64,000 bases of DNA, from positions 14,160-78,159 of the forward strand of contig JACPKQ010000003.1 of assembly GCA_016186995.1 (NCBI GenBank), given 5' to 3'. Below, piece by piece: positions 49,938 to 59,593 of the stretch (positions are counted from its first letter, which is position 1; each line of letters starts with the position of its first letter). This DNA is from Deltaproteobacteria bacterium. Its GTDB lineage: Bacteria > Bdellovibrionota > JACOXK01. Below the pieces are notes generated by a model, which had not been told where the DNA came from, ran no database searches, and was given only the letters and a program-made list of their open reading frames with translations. A program made the position numbers and the translations under genes.

Positions 49938-51254
49938 ATGAAAGTTACAGTTCAAAAACATAACGATTTAGAGCAAAAATTAAGCATTGAAGTGCCAGAA
50001 GTAGACATCCAATCAAAGATTGATGAGGTTCTTAAAAAACTTCAAAAAAAAGTAAAAATACGAGGTTTTCGGCCTGGTAAAGTGCCTCTTGAGGTCGTAA
50101 AAAAATTCTATCATGACAATGCTCGTTCTGAAGCACTCGATGATCTCATTAATGAGTCCTACAAAAAAGCTATTAATGAACATCATTTAGAAGTCATTGC
50201 ACATCCTCGTATTGAGAATCTTGAGTTTGAAGAGGGAAAGCCTTTGAAATATACGGCTTATGTTGAAGTGCACCCTGAAGTACCTCTTAAAAAGTACAAA
50301 GGTTTAAGTTTAGTGAGAAACAAGCTCAAAGAAGTAACCTCAAAAGAAATTGATGAAACGCTCGATCACATGAGACAATCTCGTGGTGAGCTCACCACTT
50401 TAGAGAAAGATCGTCCTACCCAAGAAGGTGATTATTTAATGTGTCTCGTTACTATTCACGAAGTCTTTTTAACACCTAAAATTAAAGAATTTCTTAAAAA
50501 GTTAAAATTAGAAAAAGGCTATGCTCATAGTTACATGATTCTTGTTGATAAAAAAAACGATCTGGGCAAACAATGTATTCGAAAAAACAAAAATGAAGAG
50601 TTTGAAATTAAGCTTAAACTTCCAGAAGATCTTAAAAAAGAAATTAAAACTTCAGAAGAGCTCCCTCTCAAAGTAGTCATTCAAGAAATGAAAACTTTAA
50701 AACTACCAGAGTTAAATGATGATTTTGCAAAATTGCTCGGCAAATACAAAGATCTCAAAGAAGTTAAGGAAGAAATCAAAAAGTATTTGGAAGGGCAGAG
50801 AAGGGGTGAAGTAGATCAAAAATTACGTGATGATCTTTTAGAAAAGTTAGTTGAAGAAAACCCTCTCCAGCTTCCTTCACAGCTTTTAAATCGGCATGAA
50901 GAACAAGTTAAAAAAGTGGCTCGAGAGGATCTTCTAAAAAGCCAATTTACAGAAGAAGAAATTAATAAATATTTGAAAGAGAATGCAAAAAAGATAAAAG
51001 ATCGTGCGTATTTTGAATTAAAAATTTCCATGTTGCTACACAAGGTGGCTCACGTTGAGAAACTAGAAGTAACAGAAAAAGATCTCCAAACAAAACTAGC
51101 GCACATTGCTTCTCACAGTGGTGTTTCTCTTGAAGAGGTTGTAAAAACTTATCAAGAAAAGGGGTGGTTTTCACAATTACATCGTCAAGTTGAAGAAGGG
51201 AAAACCATAGAGCATTTATTAAAAGAAGCCTCTGTGAAGGAAGCAGTTAAATAG
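49938..51254 (+). CDS. tig: Trigger factor
   Basis: The ribosome-bound chaperone binds nascent chains. The N-terminal ribosome-binding signature is GFRPGKVPLEVVKKFY. The middle should hold the PPIase (FKBP) domain (EGDYLMCLVTIHEV to PLKVVIQEMK), where the region is diverged and contains an insertion (FLTPKIKEFLKKLKLEKGYAH). The helical C-terminal substrate domain follows. The length is 439 aa. I chose ATG 49938, which has GGGAGG seven bases upstream. It heads tig-clpP-clpX-lon, the usual proteobacterial order. Confidence 0.94.
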   Translation: MKVTVQKHNDLEQKLSIEVPEVDIQSKIDEVLKKLQKKVKIRGFRPGKVPLEVVKKFYHDNARSEALDDLINESYKKAINEHHLEVIAHPRIENLEFEEGKPLKYTAYVEVHPEVPLKKYKGLSLVRNKLKEVTSKEIDETLDHMRQSRGELTTLEKDRPTQEGDYLMCLVTIHEVFLTPKIKEFLKKLKLEKGYAHSYMILVDKKNDLGKQCIRKNKNEEFEIKLKLPEDLKKEIKTSEELPLKVVIQEMKTLKLPELNDDFAKLLGKYKDLKEVKEEIKKYLEGQRRGEVDQKLRDDLLEKLVEENPLQLPSQLLNRHEEQVKKVAREDLLKSQFTEEEINKYLKENAKKIKDRAYFELKISMLLHKVAHVEKLEVTEKDLQTKLAHIASHSGVSLEEVVKTYQEKGWFSQLHRQVEEGKTIEHLLKEASVKEAVK

Positions 51255-51287
51255 ATAATATCATTGATATTAATCTTGAAACTCTGG

Positions 51288-51307
51288 ATCCCAGCTTGCG
51301 CTGGGAT
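51288..51307. repeat. Palindromic repeat upstream of clpP
   Basis: ATCCCAGC-TTGC-GCTGGGAT is a perfect eight-base-pair hairpin preceded by CTGG and followed by GACAC. It has the same 'GGATCCC...GGGATGAC' form as other palindromes here. No T-run follows. Confidence 0.6.
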
Positions 51308-51345
51308 GACACTATTCAAGCCTGGTGTTGCTTAAATATTGTCAC

Positions 51346-51374
51346 TTGAAACCACACCCTAAATCCAGTAAACT
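51346..51374 (+). promoter_or_regulatory. Sigma-70-type promoter for clpP
   Basis: TTGAAA (51346-51351) and TAAACT (51369-51374) are 17 bases apart, 59 bases before the clpP start. The -10 lies inside a small hairpin (AATCCAGTaaACTGGGTT). Confidence 0.5.
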
Positions 51375-51432
51375 GGGTTTAAGTGGTTGATTATTCTCTT
51401 AATAAAAACAATAGGTTAAAAGGAAGGTGGAT

Positions 51433-52020
51433 ATGAGTTTGATCCCGATGGTTGTAGAGCAATCAGCGAGAGGCGAAAGGGCCTATGATATTTATTCACG
51501 CCTTCTTAAAGAAAGAATTGTTTTCTTAGGAGGTCCTGTCACAGATGATGTTTCCAATCTTCTCATTGCTCAATTTTTATTTTTAGAATCCGAAGCGGCA
51601 GATAAAGATATTGATTTTTATATTAATTCTCCTGGGGGGAGTGTGACTGCTGGTTTAGCTATTTATGATGTCATGCAATATATTAAATCTGATGTCAAAA
51701 CTTATTGTTTAGGTTTTGCTGCAAGCATGGGAGCATTACTTTTATCTGCAGGGGCGGCAGGAAAAAGATATAGCATGCCTAACTCTCGCATTATGATTCA
51801 TCAACCATTGGGTGGTTTTCAAGGGCAAGCAACAGATATTGATATTCAAGCAAAAGAAATTTTGGCACTTAAAAAAAGATTGAATGAAATCCTTGTCAAA
51901 CATACAGGGCAATCCTATAAAACGATAGAAAAAGATACAGATCGTGATAATTATATGTCGTCTGAACAAGCAAAGGCATATGGGCTTATTGACGCTATTG
52001 TTGAAAAGCGTGAAGGATAA
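51433..52020 (+). CDS. clpP: ATP-dependent Clp protease proteolytic subunit
   Basis: ClpP forms the tetradecameric peptidase chamber. The catalytic Ser is in [14 protein letters not shown], the His in [19 protein letters not shown] and the Asp in the [18 protein letters not shown] region. The start ([19 protein letters not shown]) is typical. I chose ATG 51433, six bases after AGGAAGG. The GTG at 51427 would overlap the ribosome site. The length of 195 aa is normal. clpX follows after three bases. Confidence 0.97.
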   Translation: MSLIPMVVEQSARGERAYDIYSRLLKERIVFLGGPVTDDVSNLLIAQFLFLESEAADKDIDFYINSPGGSVTAGLAIYDVMQYIKSDVKTYCLGFAASMGALLLSAGAAGKRYSMPNSRIMIHQPLGGFQGQATDIDIQAKEILALKKRLNEILVKHTGQSYKTIEKDTDRDNYMSSEQAKAYGLIDAIVEKREG

Positions 52021-52023
52021 AAT

Positions 52024-53313
52024 ATGAGTAAAGGAGAAATAGGAACGCTTGTTTGCTCATTCTGTGGAAAGAGCCAGAATGAGGTTAAAAAACTCATTGC
52101 AGGGCCTACAGTATACATTTGTGATGAGTGTATCGATCTTTGTAATGATATTATTGCAGAAGATACCACAGATCAAGGCACGCAAGGGCTTGGGAGAATT
52201 CCAAAGCCTGTTGAGATTAAAAATACCCTTGATGAGTATGTTATAGGACAGGAGCAAGCTAAAAAAATACTTTCTGTCGCCGTTTATAATCATTATAAAA
52301 GAATTACTTCTCGCGTGCGAAATAAAAAATCAGACATCGAGCTTCAAAAGAGTAATATTTTACTTATTGGCCCCACAGGAAGTGGCAAAACACTTTTAGC
52401 TCAAACACTTGCAAAAATCCTCAATGTTCCTTTTACCATTGCTGATGCAACAACCTTGACCGAAGCGGGTTATGTAGGTGAAGATGTTGAAAATATTATT
52501 TTAAGTTTACTGCAATCCTCTGATTATGATGTCGAACGTGCTGTGCGAGGAATTATATATATTGATGAAGTTGATAAAATTGCACGTAAAGGGGATAACC
52601 CTTCTATTACTCGAGATGTGTCAGGTGAGGGTGTTCAACAAGCGCTTCTCAAAATTATTGAGGGTACTAAAGCCTCTGTTCCACCCAAGGGTGGGCGGAA
52701 ACATCCTCAACAGGATTTTTTACAGGTTGATACAACCAACATTCTTTTTATCTGCGGTGGTGCTTTTGTAGGACTTGATAAAATTGTTGAACAACGCACT
52801 TCCAAAAAATCAATGGGAATTGGTGCTAATATTAAATCTGATCAAGAGAAAAATTACTCAGAGCTTATGACTCAGTTGCAACCTGAAGATTTGCTTAGGT
52901 ATGGGCTCATTCCAGAGTTTGTAGGACGTCTTCCTGTAACTGCTTCTCTCCATGATTTAGATGAGCCATCTCTTGTGAGTATTTTAAAAGATCCTAAAAA
53001 TGCACTCACTAAGCAATATCAAAAACTATTTGAATTTGAGAATGTAAAGTTAAGATTTACAGATGAAGCCCTTCAAGCTGTTGCTAAAAAGGCAGTGAAG
53101 CTCAAAACTGGGGCTCGTGGGCTAAGGTCTATTCTTGAGCAAACCATGCTTGATGTCATGTATGAACTCCCCTCTCAGAATAATGTGAAAGAATGTTTAG
53201 TAAGTGATAAGACAATCAACGAGAATCAAAGACCGATTCTCATTTATGAAGAAAGTGATAAAAACCAAGTAGATTCAGATGACTCGGGTGAAAAAGAGGC
53301 TGAGTCTGCTTAA
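52024..53313 (+). CDS. clpX: ATP-dependent Clp protease ATP-binding subunit ClpX
   Basis: ClpX unfolds substrates for ClpP. The N-terminal zinc domain has [18 protein letters not shown] and CDECIDLC. The AAA+ core shows Walker [16 protein letters not shown], Walker [14 protein letters not shown], the pore loop [12 protein letters not shown] (GYVG), the ClpP-contact loop (IGANIKSD-type region) and sensor 2 [13 protein letters not shown]. The length is 429 aa. It belongs to the clpPX-lon block. Confidence 0.97.
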   Translation: MSKGEIGTLVCSFCGKSQNEVKKLIAGPTVYICDECIDLCNDIIAEDTTDQGTQGLGRIPKPVEIKNTLDEYVIGQEQAKKILSVAVYNHYKRITSRVRNKKSDIELQKSNILLIGPTGSGKTLLAQTLAKILNVPFTIADATTLTEAGYVGEDVENIILSLLQSSDYDVERAVRGIIYIDEVDKIARKGDNPSITRDVSGEGVQQALLKIIEGTKASVPPKGGRKHPQQDFLQVDTTNILFICGGAFVGLDKIVEQRTSKKSMGIGANIKSDQEKNYSELMTQLQPEDLLRYGLIPEFVGRLPVTASLHDLDEPSLVSILKDPKNALTKQYQKLFEFENVKLRFTDEALQAVAKKAVKLKTGARGLRSILEQTMLDVMYELPSQNNVKECLVSDKTINENQRPILIYEESDKNQVDSDDSGEKEAESA

Positions 53314-53328
53314 AACAGAAGGGGGAAT

Positions 53329-55755
53329 ATGACGGAAAAAAAGAAAGTCATTGTGCCATTGTTGCCTTTGCGCGATGTCGTTTTATTTCCGTACATGGTT
53401 GTACCACTTTTTGTAGGAAGAGAAAAATCTATCAGTGCATTAGAAGAAGCACTTTCTAAAAAGAAAGATATTTTTCTTTGTGCTCAAAAAACTGCAAAGA
53501 CAAATAATCCAGGACCAGAAGATTATTATTACGTAGGGACACTTGCTTCTGTTATTCAACTTCTTCGTTTACCTGACGGAACTGTTAAGGTTCTTGTTGA
53601 AGGGGTACGTCGAGCAAAAGTTATTAAACTGCTTGGTGAACAAAAATATTTTCTTGTTGAGGTACAAGTTCTTGAAGAAGAGTCTTTAATCTCTGATGAA
53701 AAAGAAATTGAAGCGCTTATGCGAAGTGTAAAAACTTCTTTTGAGAAATATGTGCAGCTCAATAAGAAAATTCCTCCTGAAGTACTTATGTCTGTTTCTT
53801 CTGTTGATCAGCCAGGAAGGCTTTCTGATACTATTGTGGCTCATATTAGTCTTAAGCTGACCGATAAACAGCAGTTACTTGAATTTGCAGATCCTTCTCA
53901 AAGGCTCAAGAAACTCTATGAGCTTTTACAGGCTGAGATCGAGATTCTTCAAATTGAGAAAAAGATTGCAAGCCGTGTTAAAAAGCAAATGGAGAAATCT
54001 CAAAAAGAATACTATTTGAATGAACAAATGCAGGCTATTCAAAAAGAGCTTGGGGATAAAGAAAATGAAATTGATGAGCTTGAGAGTGCCATTAAGAAAA
54101 AATCCTTACCTAAAGAAGCACAAGAGAGAGCAGAAAAAGAACTCAAAAAACTTAAGATGATGTCGCCTATGTCTGCAGAGGCAACTGTTGTGAGAAACTA
54201 CATCGATTGGATTTTAGCGCTTCCTTGGAATGAATACACGAAGGAAAAAATTGATTTAGAGAAAGCCCAAGGTATTTTAGAACGAGATCATTACGGGCTT
54301 AAAGATGTGAAAATTCGCATTCTTGAGCATTTAGCAGTTCAAAAATTAACACAAGATAGAAAAGCTCCTATTCTTTGCTTAGTAGGACCTCCCGGGGTTG
54401 GAAAAACCTCTTTAGCAAGATCTATTGCTGAGGCTACTGGAAGAAAGTTTGTGAGAACTTCTTTAGGGGGTGTGCGTGATGAGGCAGAAATTAGAGGACA
54501 CAGAAGAACTTATATAGGAGCCCTTCCAGGAAAAATTATTCAAAGTCTTAAAAAAGCAGGTTCTAATAACCCACTCTTTTTACTCGATGAAATTGATAAA
54601 ATGAGTATGGATTTTAGAGGCGACCCATCAAGTGCCATGCTTGAGGTTTTAGACCCTGAACAAAATAATACTTTTAATGATCATTATCTAGAACTTGATT
54701 ATGATCTTTCTCAAGTGATGTTTTTTACAACAGCAAACTCTCTTCATGGAGTTCCACGTCCGTTACTGGATCGAATGGAGATTATTTCTCTTTCTGGCTA
54801 TACGGACACTGAAAAATACCAAATTGCTGTTCGCCATTTAATTCCAAAGCAGATAAAAGCGCATGGTTTAACCGAAAAAAATATTCAATTTTTACCTATC
54901 GCAGTTAAAGGAGTCATTAATAAATATACGCAAGAAGCGGGAGTTCGAAATCTTGAAAGAGAGCTTGCAACCATTTGCAGAAAAGTAGCAAAAACGATTG
55001 TTGAAGGTGAGGGTAAAAAGAAAAAAGATAAAATAACAACGATTACAAAGAAGATGACATACAAGTTTTTAGGAGCTCCACGCTATCGTTATGGCAAGGC
55101 TGAAGAAGAGCACGAAATAGGGCTTACCAACGGGCTTTGCTGGACACAAATGGGTGGAGATCTTCTCTCAACTGAGGTTTCTATTGTACCTGGTACAGGG
55201 CAGTTAACTCTTACTGGGCAGCTGGGAAGTGTGATGCAAGAATCTGCTAAGGCAGCTATGAGTTATGTTCGTTCTCGTGCTGAAGAGCTTGGGCTTGATA
55301 AGGATTTTTATCAAAAACTAGATTTTCACATTCACGTGGCAGAAGGGGCTATTCCTAAAGATGGGCCTTCTGCAGGGATTACTTTAGCAACCTCGATTAC
55401 TTCAGCTTTGCTTGAAGTACCTGTCAATCGTCAGGTGGCTATGACAGGTGAGATTACTTTAAGAGGGCGCGTTCTTCCTATTGGAGGCTTGCGTGAAAAG
55501 CTTCTTGCCGCACACCGTGGTGGTATTAGAAAAGTGCTTATCCCAAAATATAACGAGAAAGATCTCAAGAGAATGCCTGATAAAGTTTTAAAAGAGCTTG
55601 AGATTATTGCAGTGTCTCATATGGATGAGGTTTTACCTCATGCACTCGTTCTTAAAGAGGGACAAGTACTTTTTCAAAAGCCAAAAAAACCTAAGGGTGA
55701 AAGGGTCCCTTTAGCAAAATCAATTACGATAGATGGTCCTACAGTCACTCAGTAG
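53329..55755 (+). CDS. lon: ATP-dependent protease Lon (LonA)
   Basis: Lon degrades misfolded and regulatory proteins. The N-terminal substrate domain ([24 protein letters not shown]) and coiled coil ([16 protein letters not shown]) are typical. The AAA+ domain has Walker [17 protein letters not shown], Walker [11 protein letters not shown], then [21 protein letters not shown]. The protease domain holds the Ser in [14 protein letters not shown] and the Lys in [19 protein letters not shown]. The length is 808 aa. A clear terminator follows 17 bases after the stop. Confidence 0.98.
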   Translation: MTEKKKVIVPLLPLRDVVLFPYMVVPLFVGREKSISALEEALSKKKDIFLCAQKTAKTNNPGPEDYYYVGTLASVIQLLRLPDGTVKVLVEGVRRAKVIKLLGEQKYFLVEVQVLEEESLISDEKEIEALMRSVKTSFEKYVQLNKKIPPEVLMSVSSVDQPGRLSDTIVAHISLKLTDKQQLLEFADPSQRLKKLYELLQAEIEILQIEKKIASRVKKQMEKSQKEYYLNEQMQAIQKELGDKENEIDELESAIKKKSLPKEAQERAEKELKKLKMMSPMSAEATVVRNYIDWILALPWNEYTKEKIDLEKAQGILERDHYGLKDVKIRILEHLAVQKLTQDRKAPILCLVGPPGVGKTSLARSIAEATGRKFVRTSLGGVRDEAEIRGHRRTYIGALPGKIIQSLKKAGSNNPLFLLDEIDKMSMDFRGDPSSAMLEVLDPEQNNTFNDHYLELDYDLSQVMFFTTANSLHGVPRPLLDRMEIISLSGYTDTEKYQIAVRHLIPKQIKAHGLTEKNIQFLPIAVKGVINKYTQEAGVRNLERELATICRKVAKTIVEGEGKKKKDKITTITKKMTYKFLGAPRYRYGKAEEEHEIGLTNGLCWTQMGGDLLSTEVSIVPGTGQLTLTGQLGSVMQESAKAAMSYVRSRAEELGLDKDFYQKLDFHIHVAEGAIPKDGPSAGITLATSITSALLEVPVNRQVAMTGEITLRGRVLPIGGLREKLLAAHRGGIRKVLIPKYNEKDLKRMPDKVLKELEIIAVSHMDEVLPHALVLKEGQVLFQKPKKPKGERVPLAKSITIDGPTVTQ

Positions 55756-55772
55756 GGGTTTCAGAGTTCAAT

Positions 55773-55802
55773 AAAAAAGCCTCTCGTATGAGAGGCTTTT
55801 TT
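55773..55802 (+). terminator. Rho-independent terminator after lon
   Basis: AAAAAAGCCTCTC-GTAT-GAGAGGCTTTTTT forms a 13-base-pair stem with a T-run, directly after lon. It can also act on the minus strand because an A-run precedes the stem. Confidence 0.9.
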
Positions 55803-55822
55803 ATTTAAGAGGGTGACGTTTT

Positions 55823-55888
55823 TTAGAACAATCCGATCAGTCCGAATATGAGAAAGGTTAAAATTACGATTCTTATAATAATATCCAT
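55823..55888 (-). CDS. 21-aa hydrophobic membrane peptide
   Basis: The frame starts MDIIIRIVILTFLIF and ends GLIGLF, so almost the whole peptide is one membrane span. AGGAG lies nine bases before the ATG on the minus strand (GATAGAGGAGAAAAG). No other gene covers the region, and it is placed downstream of two lipoprotein genes on the same strand. No family is recognised. A short regulatory or stress membrane peptide is possible. Confidence 0.45.
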   Translation of the reverse strand: MDIIIRIVILTFLIFGLIGLF

Positions 55889-55926
55889 TTTCTTTTCTCC
55901 TCTATCATCCTGGTTTAAAACAAGTC

Positions 55927-55949
55927 ATCCCCCGGTTAAACCGGGGGAT
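55927..55949. repeat. Perfect palindrome downstream of lipoprotein genes
   Basis: ATCCCCCGGTT-A-AACCGGGGGAT is a perfect 11-base-pair hairpin preceded by GTC and followed by CC. It lies eight bases from the stop of the 55957-56517 gene, so it may help end that transcript although it has no T-run. Confidence 0.6.
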
Positions 55950-55956
55950 CCATTAC

Positions 55957-56517
55957 TTAAATCTGTATATAAATGAATGCTGGGAATCCACTAAGACTGC
56001 CTTGTCCACCGCCTATTCTTCCAAAAGCATCTTGGAAGTTTTGGCAATTCATCTCATAAGGCATTTCAAGTCTTAAATTTCCCTCAATCTTTTTTCTGCG
56101 ACCTGGAAAATACTCTTTAAAGTAGATACCGGTATCTAACTTAATACGACTGTCATTGTCTGCATGGAAACGGGTTTTAACAACAGATCCTATTTCAGGT
56201 CTGACGTCATTTCTTGTAAAACTGTAAACAACACCACCGCAAAGTTTATCTCTGAGTTGAATCTGCATAGGTGTGAAAGGTAAAGCCAGAGAGCTTGTTT
56301 CAAAAGCATCTGGGCTCATGCGTGCTGTGATTTCCCATCTTCCAAGTGCGTCTTCAGCTGTATAGGTTTGTGAATCAACAGAAAAGCCACTTGTTGTATG
56401 ATAATCACCTGAATAAGATCCAGGGATCAGTGAATCTTGAGTCTTTCCACATCCCATAAGAAGCAGCAGTCCTGTAACGAGAGTTACAATCATTGTTATT
56501 TTTATGAGTTCTTTCAT
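55957..56517 (-). CDS. Hypothetical lipoprotein
   Basis: The family is not recognised. A lipoprotein signal (residues 1-23, ELIKITMIVTLVTGLLLLMGC) ends in the lipobox LMGC. The mature part of ~160 residues is beta-rich: RWEITARMSP, MQIQLRDKLCGGVVYSFTR, SRIKLDTGIYFKEYFPG. One extra Cys pair (CGGVV, MNCQNF) may form a disulfide. It follows a similar-sized lipoprotein gene with a 17-base gap, so the two are probably one operon. Confidence 0.7.
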   Translation of the reverse strand: MKELIKITMIVTLVTGLLLLMGCGKTQDSLIPGSYSGDYHTTSGFSVDSQTYTAEDALGRWEITARMSPDAFETSSLALPFTPMQIQLRDKLCGGVVYSFTRNDVRPEIGSVVKTRFHADNDSRIKLDTGIYFKEYFPGRRKKIEGNLRLEMPYEMNCQNFQDAFGRIGGGQGSLSGFPAFIYIQI

Positions 56518-56534
56518 TTTTCTTGTCTCCTTTC

Positions 56535-57071
56535 TTAGTTAATCTTTGAGTCCACATCATTGACGTGTGACTCAAAAGTACCTATGACTGAGCATGTTTT
56601 TTGTACATGGCAGTCCAATCGAACATCTGAGTTGATACGACCACTCGCATCAACATTTCCTACAAAACTTAAAGTTCCTTGATTATCTCGATAAGTGACA
56701 TCAATATGATTTTGATTTGCACTTCCTGAAGCATCTTGAAACTTATAAAAATAGAGCTTTCCATTTTTCTTGGCCAAAAGAATAACTTCACTATGTGAAG
56801 AGGTTTCAATATTTTGCCCGTCTGTTTTATAAGTGAGCTTAGCAACAACATCTTGAGGGCTGACACCCTGACCAAAAATCTGTTCTAAAGCACGAAAGTT
56901 TTGGACATTAATTTTTCCAAAACTGACGGTGTGTCCTTCAGGAAAATTTGTGCCACCTGGAACCTGTTTAAATTCCGCATAAGGAATTTGTTGAGCTCCT
57001 TCATTGAGTTTTCCGCATCCAATGGCGGATAACCCAAAAATAATGAGTGATAATAAAAATATTTTTTTCAT
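56535..57071 (-). CDS. Hypothetical lipoprotein
   Basis: The family is not recognised. A signal peptide (residues 1-18, KIFLLSLIIFGLSAIGC) ends in the lipobox SAIGC. The mature 160 residues are mostly short beta strands (EVILLAKKNGKLYFYKFQD, HIDVTYRDNQGTLSFVGN) with a C-terminal Cys pair (LDCHVQKTCSV). It is the first gene of a two-gene lipoprotein operon, and the similar architecture suggests the pair acts together. Confidence 0.7.
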   Translation of the reverse strand: MKKIFLLSLIIFGLSAIGCGKLNEGAQQIPYAEFKQVPGGTNFPEGHTVSFGKINVQNFRALEQIFGQGVSPQDVVAKLTYKTDGQNIETSSHSEVILLAKKNGKLYFYKFQDASGSANQNHIDVTYRDNQGTLSFVGNVDASGRINSDVRLDCHVQKTCSVIGTFESHVNDVDSKIN

Positions 57072-57452
57072 TTTACTACTCCTACGTACCTTCTTACTTT
57101 ACTTTTTTTCCGGTCTCTCAAGCCGGGGTCTATCTCTCAGTTCAAGTAAAAAGCAACTCGTGTGCCAGTTTTTAGAATATAAAACTGAATAAAATCAATA
57201 TGTTGGGATGGATGACCTCAAATACAAGGTAACATTTCACGTCACTTATGAATGGAAAAACTATTTTCTGAATGATTTAAAAGAGTTAAGACATATTTAG
57301 TTTTGAAGATGGTTTAAAAGTTTTTTTTGTGGGGATTAAAAACTAAGAAATAACAACAAGTTAGCAAGCTACACTTTTTTTGTTAGGCACATGAAAAAAT
57401 CTTAAACACTTTAGTCATTGCGAGGGCAGAGGGCCCGTGGCAATCTTAAGCT
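57072..57452. other. Gene-free divergent spacer with a repeat
   Basis: No gene is supported here. It separates the lipoprotein operon from the recombinase gene and must contain both promoters, which I could not fix. Its right end (57416-57448) carries GTCATTGCGAGGGCAG and GGGCCCGTGGCAATCTT, with ATTGC/GCAAT arms, a dispersed-repeat form. The repeat ends four bases before the xer start, where no Shine-Dalgarno is visible. Confidence 0.5.
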
Positions 57453-58334
57453 ATGGATGAACATATTTCTCTTTTTTTAAATGCTATTAAAATTGAAAAG
57501 GGTCTTTCATTGAATACCTTAGAATCTTATTCTAGAGACTTAGTGCATTTTCATCAGTATGTTTTAGATAAACACAAGAAATGGCCTCTTAAAAGAGAAA
57601 TTATTATTCAATATTTAGCTCATCTTTATGATTTGGGTTTATCTTCCAAAAGCGTAGCAAGACATCTTTCAAGCTTGAGAAGTTTTTTTAAATTTCTCTC
57701 TCAAGAAGAAAAAATTAAGGAAAACCCAACTTGTGATATTGAAATGCCTAAACTTCAAAAAACGCTTCCTTCGGTTTTGTCAGAAGAAGAAATGAAAAGG
57801 CTTTTAGAAGCTCCAGATGGTAAAACAGTTTTAGGCATAAGGGATCAGGCCATGCTTGAGCTTCTTTACGCTACGGGAATGCGTGTTTCAGAGCTTGTTT
57901 CTCTTTCCCTTCATGCTTTTGATATGAAAATTGGTTATCTTAAGGTTCAAGGTAAAGGGTCTAAGGAAAGACTCATCCCTTTTGGAGATATAGCCAAGGA
58001 AAAGCTAGAAAAGTATCTAGAAGAATCTCGTCCAAAATTAGATAAAAAAAATAATCAGAAAGATGTTTTTTTAAGCCGAAAGGGTGAAAAGATGTCCAGG
58101 CAAAGTTTTTGGTTGCTTCTTAAAAAATATACGCTTAAAGCAGGTATTACAAAAGAAATGAGTCCTCATACTTTAAGACACACTTTTGCAACGCATCTTT
58201 TAGAGCGTGGAGCAGATCTACGTGTTATTCAAGCTCTTTTAGGGCATAGTGATATTTCTTCAACTCAAATCTATACGCATATCAGTCGTAAAACTTTAGA
58301 AGAAACTTATAAAAAGTTTCATCCACGTGCTTAA
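57453..58334 (+). CDS. Tyrosine recombinase XerC/XerD
   Basis: The N-terminal core-binding domain (LNAIKIEKGLSLNTLESYSRDL) is followed by a catalytic domain with all key residues: Arg in LYATGMRVSELVSLS, Lys in GKGSKERLIPFG, HxxR in SPHTLRHTFATHLL, His in LLGHSDISSTQIYTH and the Tyr nucleophile. The length of 293 aa is normal for XerD-type chromosome-dimer resolvases. It is a chromosomal gene with no island around it. It is also the only tyrosine recombinase in the window, so it is one candidate to move the tRNA-Leu elements in trans. Confidence 0.93.
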   Translation: MDEHISLFLNAIKIEKGLSLNTLESYSRDLVHFHQYVLDKHKKWPLKREIIIQYLAHLYDLGLSSKSVARHLSSLRSFFKFLSQEEKIKENPTCDIEMPKLQKTLPSVLSEEEMKRLLEAPDGKTVLGIRDQAMLELLYATGMRVSELVSLSLHAFDMKIGYLKVQGKGSKERLIPFGDIAKEKLEKYLEESRPKLDKKNNQKDVFLSRKGEKMSRQSFWLLLKKYTLKAGITKEMSPHTLRHTFATHLLERGADLRVIQALLGHSDISSTQIYTHISRKTLEETYKKFHPRA

Positions 58335-58380
58335 AAAATAACACTTTACAATCACAACAATCATTATCACACTTCAGCCT

Positions 58381-58410
58381 GTGTCATCCCCGCCTCCGCG
58401 GGAATGACAC
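58381..58410. repeat. Palindromic repeat (TGTCAT...ATGACA)
   Basis: GTGTCATCCCCGC-CTCC-GCGGGAATGACAC pairs in 12 of 13 positions. It lies between the recombinase and the phosphate symporter genes. The form matches the TGTCATTCCC repeat inside tpiA. Confidence 0.65.
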
Positions 58411-58452
58411 ACTGTGAAAACCAAGGTTTATTGAATATAAGGATTTGATTCA

Positions 58453-59583
58453 ATGAAAATGCTGAATAGTTGGGCAAATGGGGCTTCAAAACTATTCAGT
58501 GTTCTATTTCTTCTTTTTATTTTTCTTCTTGCCATTCAACTTTTAGGAGATTGTTTCCATCTTTTAGGAAACGATTTTTCAGTTGAGCTTGTTAAAACAA
58601 CCTCAGACCCGTTTGTTGGGCTTTTTGTGGGTATTTTATCAACCGTTCTTGTTCAGAGTTCTTCAGTAACAACCTCTGTCATTGTGGGGCTTGTTTCAGG
58701 AGGGGCTCTTTCTGTTCACAACGCAGTTCCTTTGATTATGGGTGCCAATATTGGCACAACCATTACAAGTGCACTTGTTTCTTTAGGCCATATTTCTCGT
58801 CAAAAAGAATTTGAAAAGGCTTTTGCAGGCGCAACCATGCATGATTTTTTTAATTTAATCACAGTGCTTATCCTTTTTCCTATTGAGCTTATGACGGGTT
58901 TTTTGGCCAAGACGGCTTCTTATCTTTCAGGCTTTCTTTATGGATTTGAAACGTCTCATCAATTTGAAAGCCCCATCAAAATCATTATTAAACCTGCTGC
59001 TAAATTTATTAAACACTCTTTATTAGACTTAACAGGAGATCCAAAACTGACTGGGATTTTTATTTTTTTTCTTACTCTTGTCGGAATTTTTGCCTCTCTT
59101 TTTTTTCTGGTTAAGATTTTAAAATCTACCCTAGTTCAAAAAATAAAAATTTTTGTGGATAGGGTTTTTTCTTCAAGTGGAATGCTGACAATGTTGATCG
59201 GTATTATTATTACGGTCATGGTGCAATCAAGCTCTATTACAACCTCATTTATGGTGCCCTTGATTGCAACAGGCATTTTATCATTAGAGCATGCGTTTCC
59301 ACTTACTTTAGGTGCAAATGTAGGCACAACAGTTACAGCTCTTATGGCCGCCCTTGTAGGAAATATTGCTGGGCTTACTATTGCGCTTGTGCACTTGTTA
59401 TTTAATGTTGTGGGTATTCTTATTATTTATCCTATCCCTAAAATAAGAAGAATACCTATTTGGTGTGCCATAACACTTGCTAAAGTGGCTGTTCAAAGAA
59501 GGGTTTTTGCTTTAGTATACATATTTGTAGTTTTTGTTTTTATTCCGCTGGCTTTTATACTGGTCAGTCGATTTATGAAATAG
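58453..59583 (+). CDS. Na+/phosphate cotransporter (NptA/PiT-II type)
   Basis: This inner-membrane protein has two inverted repeats, each with the QSSS motif: STVLVQSSSVTTSVIVGLVSGG and TVMVQSSSITTSFMVPLIATG. GANIGTTITSALVSLG and GANVGTTVTALMAALVG pair with them. The length of 376 aa is normal for the short form without an attached PhoU domain. The following gene, ten bases away, encodes a PhoU-like protein that probably regulates it. Confidence 0.92.
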   Translation: MKMLNSWANGASKLFSVLFLLFIFLLAIQLLGDCFHLLGNDFSVELVKTTSDPFVGLFVGILSTVLVQSSSVTTSVIVGLVSGGALSVHNAVPLIMGANIGTTITSALVSLGHISRQKEFEKAFAGATMHDFFNLITVLILFPIELMTGFLAKTASYLSGFLYGFETSHQFESPIKIIIKPAAKFIKHSLLDLTGDPKLTGIFIFFLTLVGIFASLFFLVKILKSTLVQKIKIFVDRVFSSSGMLTMLIGIIITVMVQSSSITTSFMVPLIATGILSLEHAFPLTLGANVGTTVTALMAALVGNIAGLTIALVHLLFNVVGILIIYPIPKIRRIPIWCAITLAKVAVQRRVFALVYIFVVFVFIPLAFILVSRFMK

Positions 59584-59593
59584 GAGAGATAAT

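Noticed and set aside
57453-58334. Xer recombinase as a mobile-element integrase
   Set aside because: Length and sequence fit a housekeeping XerC/XerD protein, with no att-like repeats around it. A role for the tRNA-Leu elements in trans remains open but unsupported.
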